Origin: Polyangiaceae bacterium
GTDB taxonomy: Bacteria > Myxococcota_A > Polyangia > Polyangiales > Polyangiaceae
DNA length: 64,000 nucleotides
Direction: 5' to 3'
Assembly: GCA_022842465.1 (NCBI GenBank)
Contig: JALHPN010000006.1
Coordinates: 1-64,000, forward strand
Part shown: positions 8,813 to 19,373 of the stretch, piece by piece
Layout: every line of letters starts with the position of its first letter
Numbering within the stretch: the first letter of the stretch is position 1
Translations under genes and position numbers: made by a program
Notes under the pieces: model-generated
What the model was told of the DNA's origin: nothing
Databases searched by the model: none
The model's input: the letters and a program-made list of their open reading frames with translations, nothing else

Positions 8813-10078
8813 TCAGCGGGGCTCGATGCGATAGCGCTTTCCGATCGCGGCGAACCCGGCGTCCTCGTAGAAGCCGCGCGCATCCAGCTTCACGCCGAGG
8901 TTGGGCACCGACTCCGTGGGGGCGTCGATTCGAGCCTGGGGGAAGACCTCGTGGAGGAAGTTGGCGAGGTTCGCGGCCTCGGCGCCGCCCTTGCCCGTCG
9001 AGCACGAGATGAGCGAAATCGAAGCGCCCGGCGCGATCCGGTCGGCCACCTTCGCGAGCTGCGCGCGATCGGAGAAGTCGAGGTACCGCTCCTCGTTCAC
9101 CTTCGCGATGCGATCCATGATGCGCTGGCGAACACGCGGCGACGTCCGCGGATTGTCGAGCTGGGCGCGGGCGCGCGCCGGAAGCTTCGCCGGATCGTCC
9201 GCGCCGAACGCGGCGAGCGCGCTCTCGCCGTGACCGCCGATGACGACGAGCTCGGCGCGCTTGTCCTTGGTCGCGTCGGCGAGCGCGGAGACGAACGCGT
9301 CGTCCGTGCCCACCTGGTAGAACATGACCCGGTAGCGACGGGTGAGGCCTTCGAGCTCGTGGGTCCGGCCGAAGAACTGTCCGTTCCAGTCCTCGGCCGG
9401 GTACGCCACCACGGCGATGGGCCGGCGATCGTCCGCGCGCGGGCTCGTGCGATTCGCGATCAGCTCCGCGAGAAAGCGCCGGTTCGGGACGATGGCCGGG
9501 CTCAGGTCCGGCACCTTCGCGAGCAGGGCGTGATGCGCCGCGACGGCGGCGGCGACCTCGGGATCCGCGAGGAGCGACGCGCGGGCCGCGGGCGAGAGGA
9601 CGGCCTCGAGGAGATCGCGCGCGTACGGGTCCTGCATCTCGGGCATGACGAGGTACGGGTTCGCGAGCACGGCGGCCTTCAGGAAGCCGCGAGCGCGGAG
9701 GAGGCGTGAGTCCACGAACCGAAGCGCTTCTTCGTTCGTGGTCACAGCGGCGAGCGCCACGCCGCGGTCGCGCGGGAAGTCCTGCACGGCCTGCATCGCC
9801 CCCCTGCCGCGCGCCGCGCTCGCCCGCGCACGCAGAAGCTCCGGGGAAACGTCGTCGACGCGCGGCTTGGCCGCGGGGGGAACGACGATCTTCCGAGGAA
9901 GAGCGGGCGCGGCCGGAAGCTTCGGCGGCGTCGCGCGGACGCGTGGCGCCGGAGCGACCGGTGCAGCATGGGCGAGGCTCGACGCCTCGAGGGCGAGGAC
10001 GCCGAGCACGCAGGCGGCTCCGAGGAGGAGCGAGCCCGCGCGCGTCGTCACGAGTCCGGCGCGGAGGGAACGCTTCAT
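8813..10078 (-). CDS. secreted protein with clan-CD-peptidase-like His and Cys motifs
   Basis: This 421-aa protein has an N-terminal signal sequence of about 39 residues followed by a Pro/Ala-rich linker and a helical region. The C-terminal part has alternating strands with two sharp motifs: VVIGGHG (His283) and SLISCSTGKGG (Cys359). A GHG about 75 residues before an S-C-x-G after hydrophobic strands is the arrangement of caspase-like clan CD peptidases (CHAT, C80, gingipain groups). The assignment is inference from motif geometry; no named family is recognised. It sits 11 bp after a secreted partner gene starting at 10998 and is probably cotranscribed. Possible roles are a secreted processing protease or toxin domain. 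Confidence 0.6.
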   Translation of the reverse strand: MKRSLRAGLVTTRAGSLLLGAACVLGVLALEASSLAHAAPVAPAPRVRATPPKLPAAPALPRKIVVPPAAKPRVDDVSPELLRARASAARGRGAMQAVQDFPRDRGVALAAVTTNEEALRFVDSRLLRARGFLKAAVLANPYLVMPEMQDPYARDLLEAVLSPAARASLLADPEVAAAVAAHHALLAKVPDLSPAIVPNRRFLAELIANRTSPRADDRRPIAVVAYPAEDWNGQFFGRTHELEGLTRRYRVMFYQVGTDDAFVSALADATKDKRAELVVIGGHGESALAAFGADDPAKLPARARAQLDNPRTSPRVRQRIMDRIAKVNEERYLDFSDRAQLAKVADRIAPGASISLISCSTGKGGAEAANLANFLHEVFPQARIDAPTESVPNLGVKLDARGFYEDAGFAAIGKRYRIEPR

Positions 10079-10089
10079 ACGCAGGCCGA

Positions 10090-10998
10090 TCAGCGGTGAC
10101 GCGCGACGCCGAACGTCAGGTCGATGTAGGCGCGGTGCTCGTCCTCCGCGCGCAGCTGCGCCGTGCGCCACGCGATCCAGCTCTCGTGGGTGAAGGCGCG
10201 GACGTCGGCCGGCGTGTAGTGGTTGTCGGGGTAGTGCTTCACGAGCTCCTTGCGGTCCGGGCCCCACCCGCGCGCGCGCGGCGCCCTCGCCCACTCGGCC
10301 TCGGCGCGGTCGAGGAGCTGCAGCTCGTAGTAGCTCGGCCCCTGCGGCTGGGTCCCGGGCTCGTGGAGCACCGGCGGAGGCGACTTCAGCTTCACCGCCG
10401 TCTTCCACCCGTCGTCTCGGCTCTTCGTCTCCCAGACGTCGGCGCTCTCGACCAGGACCTCCTTCATCAACTTGCCGATGCTCCTCTTTCGCGCCGCCGC
10501 GCGGAGGAGGGTCGCGGCGTCGCTCGCGGAGTAGCCGTGCTCCTTCAACGCGGCGTTCAGCTCGGCGGTGACGTGGCGCGGGTCGGTCTCCGGGTTGTCG
10601 AAGCGGCCAGGAGCTTCGCCGACGCCGTTCTCGCCGGCGACGCGGAGCACGTGGTTTCTCACCTTGGCGAAGGTGTCGAGGACGGCCTGCGTCGGCGCGT
10701 CGAGCTTGTGGTAGTCGGCGACGTCGTACGCAAAGCCCGGCTTGGGAGCGAGACGCTTCACGAAGGCCGTGGCCTGGTCGATCGCCGCCACCTCGGGCAC
10801 CTCGGGCGCGGGGGTCGCGACGGCCTTCGGGGCGATCTTCGGGATCGGTGCGGGGCGGACCTTCGGCGGCGCGACGGGCGGGGCTTTGGGCGCCGCGGTC
10901 GGGCGAGCGGGCGGCGCAGGCACGCTCGGCGTGGCCAGCGCGGCGGTGGGCGTCAGGGCGAAGGCGGAGAGGGCGAAAACGAGGGAAAACCGGCGCAT
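10090..10998 (-). CDS. secreted protein of unknown function, partner of the clan-CD-like protein
   Basis: This 302-aa protein starts at an ATG giving a clear signal peptide (MRRFSLVFALSAFALTPTAA). A repetitive Pro/Ala/Lys-rich segment (about 25-75, repeats like APPVAPPKV) is followed by a mostly helical domain with KLDAPTQAVLDTF and HYPDNHYTPADVRAFTHESW. Both this protein and the next gene have a signal peptide plus Pro/Ala-rich linker plus unique domain, and the gap is only 11 bp. They therefore probably act together outside the cytoplasm. I recognise no family. Confidence 0.65.
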   Translation of the reverse strand: MRRFSLVFALSAFALTPTAALATPSVPAPPARPTAAPKAPPVAPPKVRPAPIPKIAPKAVATPAPEVPEVAAIDQATAFVKRLAPKPGFAYDVADYHKLDAPTQAVLDTFAKVRNHVLRVAGENGVGEAPGRFDNPETDPRHVTAELNAALKEHGYSASDAATLLRAAARKRSIGKLMKEVLVESADVWETKSRDDGWKTAVKLKSPPPVLHEPGTQPQGPSYYELQLLDRAEAEWARAPRARGWGPDRKELVKHYPDNHYTPADVRAFTHESWIAWRTAQLRAEDEHRAYIDLTFGVARHR

Positions 10999-11197
10999 GG
11001 TGACGATGTACGCAAGGCTCGCACCCGCAGACATCTGTCCGCAATTCCGGAAAGTTGAAGGCTGGACACCCCTCGACATGGACAACCGCGCGACCATCGT
11101 CGCTGGGGCATCGATGCACCACGGGAGCCCTTGGCGACGGAGCCGGCGGGCCTCTCGGGTCGAGCTCCGAACGGAGGGTAGACTCGCCAGCTCCCTC

Positions 11198-12859
<1,662 letters not shown>

Positions 12860-13075
12860 GCCTCGGACGCCGCGACCCTCGGACGTCCGGACGTGCCCGC
12901 ACGAGAGACGGCCGTGCGCGCACACGGAGAGTCGGGCCTCGTCGGCGGAGACACCTTCGTGATCTCGGGCAGTTGCCTTGCGCGAGAGCGTCGCGCGTCC
13001 CTGGCAGGGTCGTTGCTCCGACGGTCCGCACGCTCTCGCACTCTCGCGGGACGTCGAAGGAGCAGGAAGAAGACG

Positions 13076-13867
13076 ATGAAGACGATGTTCGGTTCGATGG
13101 TTCGCGGATCGGTCGTGGCGTGCGTCCTCGCGGCGAGCCTCGCCGTGGCCGGCACGGCGGCGGCGCGCGACGAGGTCGACCCCAACAACTGCGTCCCCGA
13201 TCCCACCGGGGGCCTCAGCGCCGTGATCTGCACGATCGGCTCGAGCGGCAGCCCGTCGTCCTTCCTCGGCTCGTTCGCCTCCGACAACAACGGCAAGGGC
13301 GGGTGGGTCGAGTTCTACTCCGACGACGAGGGCGAGTGGTGGGTCGAGCACCACGCCGACGGCGGCACGCAGGTGGGCTGGGACGTGGGCGGATTCGGCC
13401 AGAACATCGCCGGGCCGAAGCTCGACTTCGGCACGCCCGAGGGCAAATACGCGCAGAAGCCGCGACCGGGGTTGAAGGGTGCGCTCACGACGGTGCCGAA
13501 GCGCTCGTTCGCGGCGGTCAAGGCCGCGGCGACCACGAAGACCGCGACGATCAACCTCCTCTCCGCGCCTCTCAAGGCCTACACCCTCACGTCCGGCACG
13601 CCGGTCGAGATCTCGCTCGGCGGCAGCGGGCAGTGCAAGGCGGCGATCATCGTCCAGCGCAACGGACAGCTCGTCTCGTCGACCGGTATCGTGCAGGTGA
13701 GCTTCCCGTCCAAGCGCACCGTGCAGCTGCCCTCGACCCCGGGCAACTACACCGTCTCGATCCGCGGCAAGAACGGCTGCCTCGACCAGGTCCGGACCGC
13801 GAACGTGACGCTCGAGACCGCGCGGCGGGTCGCCTTCCCGACGCCGATGAGGGTCAGCGCGCGTTGA
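13076..13867 (+). CDS. secreted beta-rich protein of unknown function
   Basis: This 263-aa protein has a ribosome-binding GGAGCAGG stretch about 13 bases before the ATG. The signal peptide is cleaved near GTAAA-RDE. Mature residues include aspartate- and tryptophan-rich strands (GKGGWVEFYSDDEGEWW). A C-terminal half from about 165 resembles an Ig-like/pre-peptidase beta sandwich (TLTSGTPVEISLGGSGQCKAAI, SIRGKNGC). Two cysteines in the C-terminal half may form a disulfide. No catalytic motif is visible. The gene stands alone between a kinase and a convergent lipoprotein gene. Confidence 0.7.
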   Translation: MKTMFGSMVRGSVVACVLAASLAVAGTAAARDEVDPNNCVPDPTGGLSAVICTIGSSGSPSSFLGSFASDNNGKGGWVEFYSDDEGEWWVEHHADGGTQVGWDVGGFGQNIAGPKLDFGTPEGKYAQKPRPGLKGALTTVPKRSFAAVKAAATTKTATINLLSAPLKAYTLTSGTPVEISLGGSGQCKAAIIVQRNGQLVSSTGIVQVSFPSKRTVQLPSTPGNYTVSIRGKNGCLDQVRTANVTLETARRVAFPTPMRVSAR

Positions 13868-13894
13868 TCTCGGACGGCGGCGCGGGGTGACGTC

Positions 13895-14548
<654 letters not shown>

Positions 14549-14561
14549 GGGCGGCACGCTC

Positions 14562-15566
14562 TCAGAGCGCCTTTGCGGTGTCGAGGATCTTCTGGATCAG
14601 GGCGTCGTACTCGATGCCCGCGGTCCGCGCGGCCTTCGCGTAGTCGTCCTCCATCGCCAGCGACGGGTTCGGGTTCGCCTCCATCACGACGAGCTCGCCG
14701 GCCTCCGTGAGGCGCATGTCGAGCCTGGCGAAGCCGACGATCTTCAGCGCGCGGCAGACCGTGCGCGTGACCTTCGCGAGCTGCTCCGACACGCCGTCCG
14801 GGAGCGGCGCCGCCGGGCCGTTCCGGATGCCCCACTTCTTGCGGTACGCGTCGTCCCACTTGGCCTTGAACGTGGCGAACTTCGGCACCTCGTCCGCGAC
14901 CTGATCGAAGAAGAGCTCGCGCGGCGGGAGCACCGTGAGGCGCCGCTGCCCGAGGACGCCGACGTAGAGCTCGCGCCCGACGATGTACTCTTCGATGAGC
15001 GCGTCGGAGTCGAGCTTCTCGTGGATGAAGCGCGCCCGCTCGAGCACCTCCCCCTCGTCGCGGGCGAAGGACGCCTGGCTGATCCCGTCGGACGCCTCGG
15101 ACCCGATCGGCTTCACGAACGCGGGATAGACGAAGCGCGTGAGCTTCCGGAGGGGGCGCCGCTTCGGCGAGACGACGAAGCGCGCGACGCGCACGCGATG
15201 GTAGTGGAGGATCTTCTTCGCGAGCGCCTTGTCCTTGCAGAGGAGGATCGACTCGGGACGGGCCCCCGTGTACCGGACCCGCAGCAGATCGAGGAGCGCG
15301 GGGATGTTCGGCTCGTGGCTCCGGTCGTCGTGCATCGTCATGCACAAGTTGAAGACGACGTCGGGCGAGAACTCGCGCACCTTGTCCGTGACGGCGGTGA
15401 TGTCGTCGTAGATGGCGAGCGTGTCGACCGTGTGGTTCAGGCGACGGAGGGCGCAGAGGACGTCCGCCTCGGTGGGCTTCTCTTCGTCGTCGCGCAGGTG
15501 CCTTGCGGAGAAGGACTCGTCCGGGAGAGGCGGACGAGCCAGATCGAACAGGACGAGGACCTTCAT
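14562..15566 (-). CDS. ATP-grasp ligase, D-Ala-D-Ala-ligase-like
   Basis: This 334-aa protein has the three-part ATP-grasp layout: an N-terminal Rossmann-like part (MKVLVLFDLA), a central domain with AFVKPIGSEASDGI (ATP-binding lysine and glycine loop), the LIEEYIVGREL segment, and a C-terminal RLDMRLTEAGELVVMEANPNPS, where E and N ligate magnesium. It resembles D-Ala-D-Ala ligase but lacks its standard substrate motifs, so it more likely joins other carboxylate and amine substrates. It overlaps the upstream metallopeptidase gene by the 4-bp ATGA, implying translational coupling. I recall this pairing from other proteobacteria, without an established function. Confidence 0.8.
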   Translation of the reverse strand: MKVLVLFDLARPPLPDESFSARHLRDDEEKPTEADVLCALRRLNHTVDTLAIYDDITAVTDKVREFSPDVVFNLCMTMHDDRSHEPNIPALLDLLRVRYTGARPESILLCKDKALAKKILHYHRVRVARFVVSPKRRPLRKLTRFVYPAFVKPIGSEASDGISQASFARDEGEVLERARFIHEKLDSDALIEEYIVGRELYVGVLGQRRLTVLPPRELFFDQVADEVPKFATFKAKWDDAYRKKWGIRNGPAAPLPDGVSEQLAKVTRTVCRALKIVGFARLDMRLTEAGELVVMEANPNPSLAMEDDYAKAARTAGIEYDALIQKILDTAKAL

Positions 15567-16639
15567 ACCGACCTCTTGAACCGCCCCGTGTGCAGGTGGT
15601 TCGTGACCATCGACGCGAGATAGGCCGCCAGCTCGACGCGCACGCGCACGCGCGCGTCGTCCCCCTCCGGTGCGCGGAGATCGAGGTCTCGGGCGCGCTG
15701 GGTCAGTCGCCTCACGAGACCGGTGACCGTGTACTTCCGCTGGCCCGTCCACTCGACGAGCGAGGAGATGAGCGACGCGCTGTACCGCTTCATGAACGCT
15801 GCGGCGGGCTCGCCACCCCCTCCGGTGACGAAGATGCGGACGAGGTCGGCGTCGTAGAAATCGGGGAAGTCCTCCGCCCACTGCTTCCTTCGACGCGCGT
15901 AGTGCATCGCGAGCGTCTTCCGGAGCTTCCGCACGTCGGAGAAGCGGCGGCCCCGCGTGACCGACGGCGGCTTCTTCCGGACCTCCTGCATGAGGCGGTC
16001 GACGTACTCCAGCTTCTCGAGCGCCTTCCAGCCCTGGTAGCGCGCGCGCCACTCGTCGGGGGACGACCCGAGCCACGTCGCGAAGGTCTCGGCGAAATCC
16101 TCGTCGGGGTGGGCCTGCGCGTACCAGTTGGGGAGGTGGCGGACGAAGCTCTTCGAGTGCGGCCGCGGCTGGTAGTTGTAGGCCTCGTTGTCGGGGTGCG
16201 CGGGCAGGAAGACGGCGTGCCACGAGCGTCGCCGCGAGAAGCGGTACGCGTGGTCGAGCGCATGGCCGCACTCGTGCCTCAGGATGCGCTGGCACGTCTC
16301 GGGCGTGCCGCCCTCGACGTCGAGCATCTGCCGGAGCTCGAGCTGCTCGAGCCGGGGGTGCGCGAGGTAGAAGGGGATCGCGATCTCCGGGACGCCTCCC
16401 GGAGAGAACCACTCGTCGCCGAGGAAGCACGGCGGGTGGAACGAGATCCCGCGCTCCGAGAGCTCGGCGTAGAGCTGCGCGACGCGTGGGGCGACCGGGC
16501 TCCCCTCGATCCGGAGATCGAGATCGCAGAGGCGCCAGGTCAGGAGCTCCTCGTCCGAGAGCGCGGCCCACGGCGGATCCACGGCGCCGAGGGTAGCATG
16601 ATCGCCGGCCGCCTTCGTCCGGCGCCCGTCAGCGGCCAC
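15563..16639 (-). CDS. putative zinc metallopeptidase (Peptidase_Mx/PF15887-like)
   Basis: This 358-aa protein begins at a GTG; a second in-frame GTG at 16582 lies closer to the conserved start (WAALSDEELLTWRL). The zinc motif HECGH lies at about residue 124 within RHECGHALDHAY. A downstream AHPDEDFAETFATWL supplies the expected third ligand, as in the PF15887 group of putative zinc-binding metallopeptidases. No signal peptide is visible, so it should be cytosolic. The stop codon overlaps the ATP-grasp ligase start, suggesting that peptide cleavage and ligation belong to one pathway. The peptidase fold assignment is good, the substrate unknown. Confidence 0.78.
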   Translation of the reverse strand: MAADGRRTKAAGDHATLGAVDPPWAALSDEELLTWRLCDLDLRIEGSPVAPRVAQLYAELSERGISFHPPCFLGDEWFSPGGVPEIAIPFYLAHPRLEQLELRQMLDVEGGTPETCQRILRHECGHALDHAYRFSRRRSWHAVFLPAHPDNEAYNYQPRPHSKSFVRHLPNWYAQAHPDEDFAETFATWLGSSPDEWRARYQGWKALEKLEYVDRLMQEVRKKPPSVTRGRRFSDVRKLRKTLAMHYARRRKQWAEDFPDFYDADLVRIFVTGGGGEPAAAFMKRYSASLISSLVEWTGQRKYTVTGLVRRLTQRARDLDLRAPEGDDARVRVRVELAAYLASMVTNHLHTGRFKRSV

Positions 16640-16684
16640 GCGTCATGTCGGCGCGCGAGACGATGACCGCCCTTTGGACGCGTC

Positions 16685-17467
16685 TCAGGCCTCGCACTCG
16701 CTGGGGAACGTGTCGAACATCTGGTACGCGCCGGGCGCGTCGGGGTCGTTCTGTAGCTCGAGCCTGTAGTTGTCGGCGCCGAGGAACGCGTCTTTCTTCA
16801 GGAGATACTCGTAGGTCTTCTCGGTCGCGTCGTCGAGCTCGGCGACCACCTTGATCGCGACGGCGCCGCCACGGTCCTCGACCGACCAGCGCACGTCGGT
16901 CCGGCCCCAGGACACGTCGCCGTCGTCGGACAGGTTGAGGATGCCCATGAAGCCCCTGCCGCTCGCCTCGAACGTCAGGCGCCCGACGTTGCCGTAGACG
17001 CCGGGCGCGGGACCGAACATGGTCACGCCCACGAGGGCCGTGGAGAGGCTTCGCGAGCTCGACGGATCGAGGTCACCCGTGAGGATCGGGTAGATGAAGG
17101 TGCCGCTCAGGGCCGCGCGAAGATCGCCGGCCCACGGGCTCGTCTTGATGACGTTCTGGAAGGCGCCGCACGCCGTCACGGCCTTCTGCGCCTCGGACGC
17201 GACCTCGGCGACCGTCGCAGATCCGCCGGCGTCTTCCATGCACGCGTCGGTCTTGTGCTGCTTGGCCTTCGCGACGGCCGCCTTGTAGTGGACGAGCGCC
17301 TCGTTGTACTTGCCCGGCCCGCAGTGCTGATTCGCAGCGCTGACCGCTGCGTCGTTGGTCGCGGGGTCCTCGTCGGCGGAAGCCTGGGAGGTGACGGAGC
17401 ACCCCGCGGCGACGGGGATGGCCGCGACGAGGGCGAGCAGGCCTGAGAGACGAGCGATCGTGGACAT
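16685..17467 (-). CDS. lipoprotein of unknown function
   Basis: This 260-aa protein starts at the ATG that has an AAGG ribosome-binding site nine bases upstream. The lipobox is AAGC at about residue 23. After an acidic linker comes a helical part (GPGKYNEALVHYKAAVAKAKQH) and then a beta-rich domain from about 130 with a YGNVGRLTFEASGRGF strand set. The domain ends with an acidic tail. It resembles other secreted myxobacterial lipoproteins but no family is recognised. Confidence 0.65.
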   Translation of the reverse strand: MSTIARLSGLLALVAAIPVAAGCSVTSQASADEDPATNDAAVSAANQHCGPGKYNEALVHYKAAVAKAKQHKTDACMEDAGGSATVAEVASEAQKAVTACGAFQNVIKTSPWAGDLRAALSGTFIYPILTGDLDPSSSRSLSTALVGVTMFGPAPGVYGNVGRLTFEASGRGFMGILNLSDDGDVSWGRTDVRWSVEDRGGAVAIKVVAELDDATEKTYEYLLKKDAFLGADNYRLELQNDPDAPGAYQMFDTFPSECEA

Positions 17468-17649
17468 GACAGCCAACCTTCTTGGTGCGGGGGGAAGAGC
17501 GACGAAGCGCTTCACCACGCAGCACACACGGTGCCACACCATCCGACCCCGCAAACCTGCGGGGGTCTCTCGCGTCCCCGTGGACTTGTTGCTTGCCCGC
17601 CGTGGATCACCCGACCGCGACGCTGGTGGCGCGCCGCGTCTTCAGGCCG

Positions 17650-19188
17650 TCACCCCTTGCGCATCGCGCCTGTGAGGGGGCCGCGGAAGAGCGTCGAGGA
17701 GCCGTCGAAGAACACGCTCATCTCGTTCGTCCGCGCGTCGTAGAGCGCGCGGAGCCGATCGGGGAACTGCGCGTCGGTCTTCGCGTAGGTCCAGATGTAG
17801 AGGCGGCCGCGCGCGGTCTGGCCGTTCGGCCGCGTGACGCGCATGACGCCCTCGGGGTAGAGGTCGACGAGCAGGTTCCCGGCGGCCCCGGCAGGGACTT
17901 CATAGCGCCCAGGGGCGACCGTGAGCGTCGGGGTCGCGAGGATGGGCAGCGCCGACGCGTCGGCGCTCGCCGGCATCGGCTTCTGCGTCGCGTCGAAGGT
18001 CCAGGTCGCCCACGAGCCGCGGGACCAGCTGTCCCGCCGGTTCTGCGCCTCGGCGACGTTGCGGAAGAGGGGCGCGCCGCTCGTGCCGACGAACTGGTAG
18101 TCGGAGAACTCCGCCAGCGGCTTCTTCTCGTCGAGCGACTTCAGCAGAGGGAGGTTCGCGCGGAAGCTGCCCTGGCGCACGCCGCCCGACCAGACCTCCA
18201 CGGTCGCGGCGCCGGCCTCCGCCTCGAGCGCGCCGCCCTTCGACACGGCCTCGCGCTCGGTCGTCTCGTCGATCACGACGAGGGTGTGGTTCGCGGGCAG
18301 CTCGACCCGCGCCTGGCGCTGGAGCCGGCCCGTCAGATCGACGGAGAGGTGGCTGTCGGTGCTGCGGTCGTGGAACGTGGCCGAGCGCCGCTCCGTGTAC
18401 GAGACGGTCTGGTCGAAGCGCAGCGTCGCGCCGCCCCACGTCGCGACGACCGTGCTGCTCGCGACGGGATCGCTCACCTCGACGCGCGCCTTCAAGGCCG
18501 TGCCGGCGCGCTCGAGGAAGAGCAGCTTGATCGCCTCGAAGCTCGCGACCTCCGCGGGCGTGTACGGCCCGGGCTGCGCGATGGCGCCGTCGAGATCGGC
18601 CTCGGTCACCGTCGCCGCGTCGAAGTCGTCGTTGCGGGTGAGCTGGAGGCGCTGGGCGGCGGGCTGCAGCGCCGCCGGGAGCGAGGCGATCGTGAGCTTC
18701 GCGGGCTTCACCGGGAGGCCCGCCGGCGTCGAGACGTCGACGGCGGTGAGGGTCGCGAGCGCGGGGAGCGCGACGCCCTGAGGCGCGCCGTTCGTGGTCT
18801 CGAGCAGCTCCCAGAGCTTGCCGAGGGTCGCCTTCTCCTCCGGGAAGAGGGTCTCGACGAAGCCGGGCTTCTCGATGGTGAGCAGCTCCTGCACGCTGAA
18901 GCGGCCGTCGGCCGGCTGGTTCGCGATGATGCCGTCGACGCGCGAGGCCATGTCGGCGAGGACGCCCGTGAGCGCGCCGATCGTCTCGAGCGTGTCGATG
19001 CGACGCGCCGAGAGGTAGGTCGCCGAGGCCTTCGCGTTCGGCGAGGCGATCGTGCTCCCGGCGATGCGACCGACGAGGTCGGCCGTGTCGGCGGTGATCG
19101 CGGGCTCCTCGCTCGTGGCGGTACACCCCGCGGCGAAGGCGAGCGCGACGACACCGACGAGACCGATCCGGAACGAGCGAAGGGGCAT
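17650..19188 (-). CDS. large lipoprotein of unknown function
   Basis: This 512-aa protein has GGAG eight bases before the ATG and a lipobox AFAAGC at about residue 22. The N-terminal half is alpha-helical (residues about 30-240), including the segment ADMASRVDGIIANQPADG. The C-terminal half is strand-rich and includes a YQFVGTSGAPLFRNVAEAQ segment. The plan looks like a surface protein with a helical stalk and a beta domain. No known domain is recognised. It is divergent from the Kelch-repeat lipoprotein across an AT-rich spacer. Confidence 0.65.
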   Translation of the reverse strand: MPLRSFRIGLVGVVALAFAAGCTATSEEPAITADTADLVGRIAGSTIASPNAKASATYLSARRIDTLETIGALTGVLADMASRVDGIIANQPADGRFSVQELLTIEKPGFVETLFPEEKATLGKLWELLETTNGAPQGVALPALATLTAVDVSTPAGLPVKPAKLTIASLPAALQPAAQRLQLTRNDDFDAATVTEADLDGAIAQPGPYTPAEVASFEAIKLLFLERAGTALKARVEVSDPVASSTVVATWGGATLRFDQTVSYTERRSATFHDRSTDSHLSVDLTGRLQRQARVELPANHTLVVIDETTEREAVSKGGALEAEAGAATVEVWSGGVRQGSFRANLPLLKSLDEKKPLAEFSDYQFVGTSGAPLFRNVAEAQNRRDSWSRGSWATWTFDATQKPMPASADASALPILATPTLTVAPGRYEVPAGAAGNLLVDLYPEGVMRVTRPNGQTARGRLYIWTYAKTDAQFPDRLRALYDARTNEMSVFFDGSSTLFRGPLTGAMRKG

Positions 19189-19270
19189 GGGTAGGACTCC
19201 GTGGGAGAAGAGCGGCACGCGGTGGTACGCCCCGGGCGGCCGAACCTTCCCCGAGAACCCCACGACGTCA

Positions 19271-19300
19271 CATCTATTTGATTTTACTGATTTTTATGCA
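19271..19300. promoter_or_regulatory. AT-rich divergent promoter region
   Basis: Thirty bases here are about 75% A+T in a genome near 70% G+C. They lie between the divergent starts at 19188 (minus) and 19374 (plus). On the minus strand TTGCAT is followed 17 bases later by AATAGA, a weak -35/-10 pair. The base composition points to a regulated promoter or a binding site for a nucleoid protein. Confidence 0.45.
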
Positions 19301-19373
19301 AGTCGGTCGCCGAGGGGGAAGCGACGCGACGACCCGAGGAAGGTCATGTGGGCCGATGCCGTACACGGGAGCG

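Noticed and set aside
17482-19194. A 570-codon plus-strand frame opposite the large lipoprotein.
   Set aside because: It is highly Arg/Glu-rich and lacks a signal or domain; the minus gene has a lipobox, good start and normal composition.
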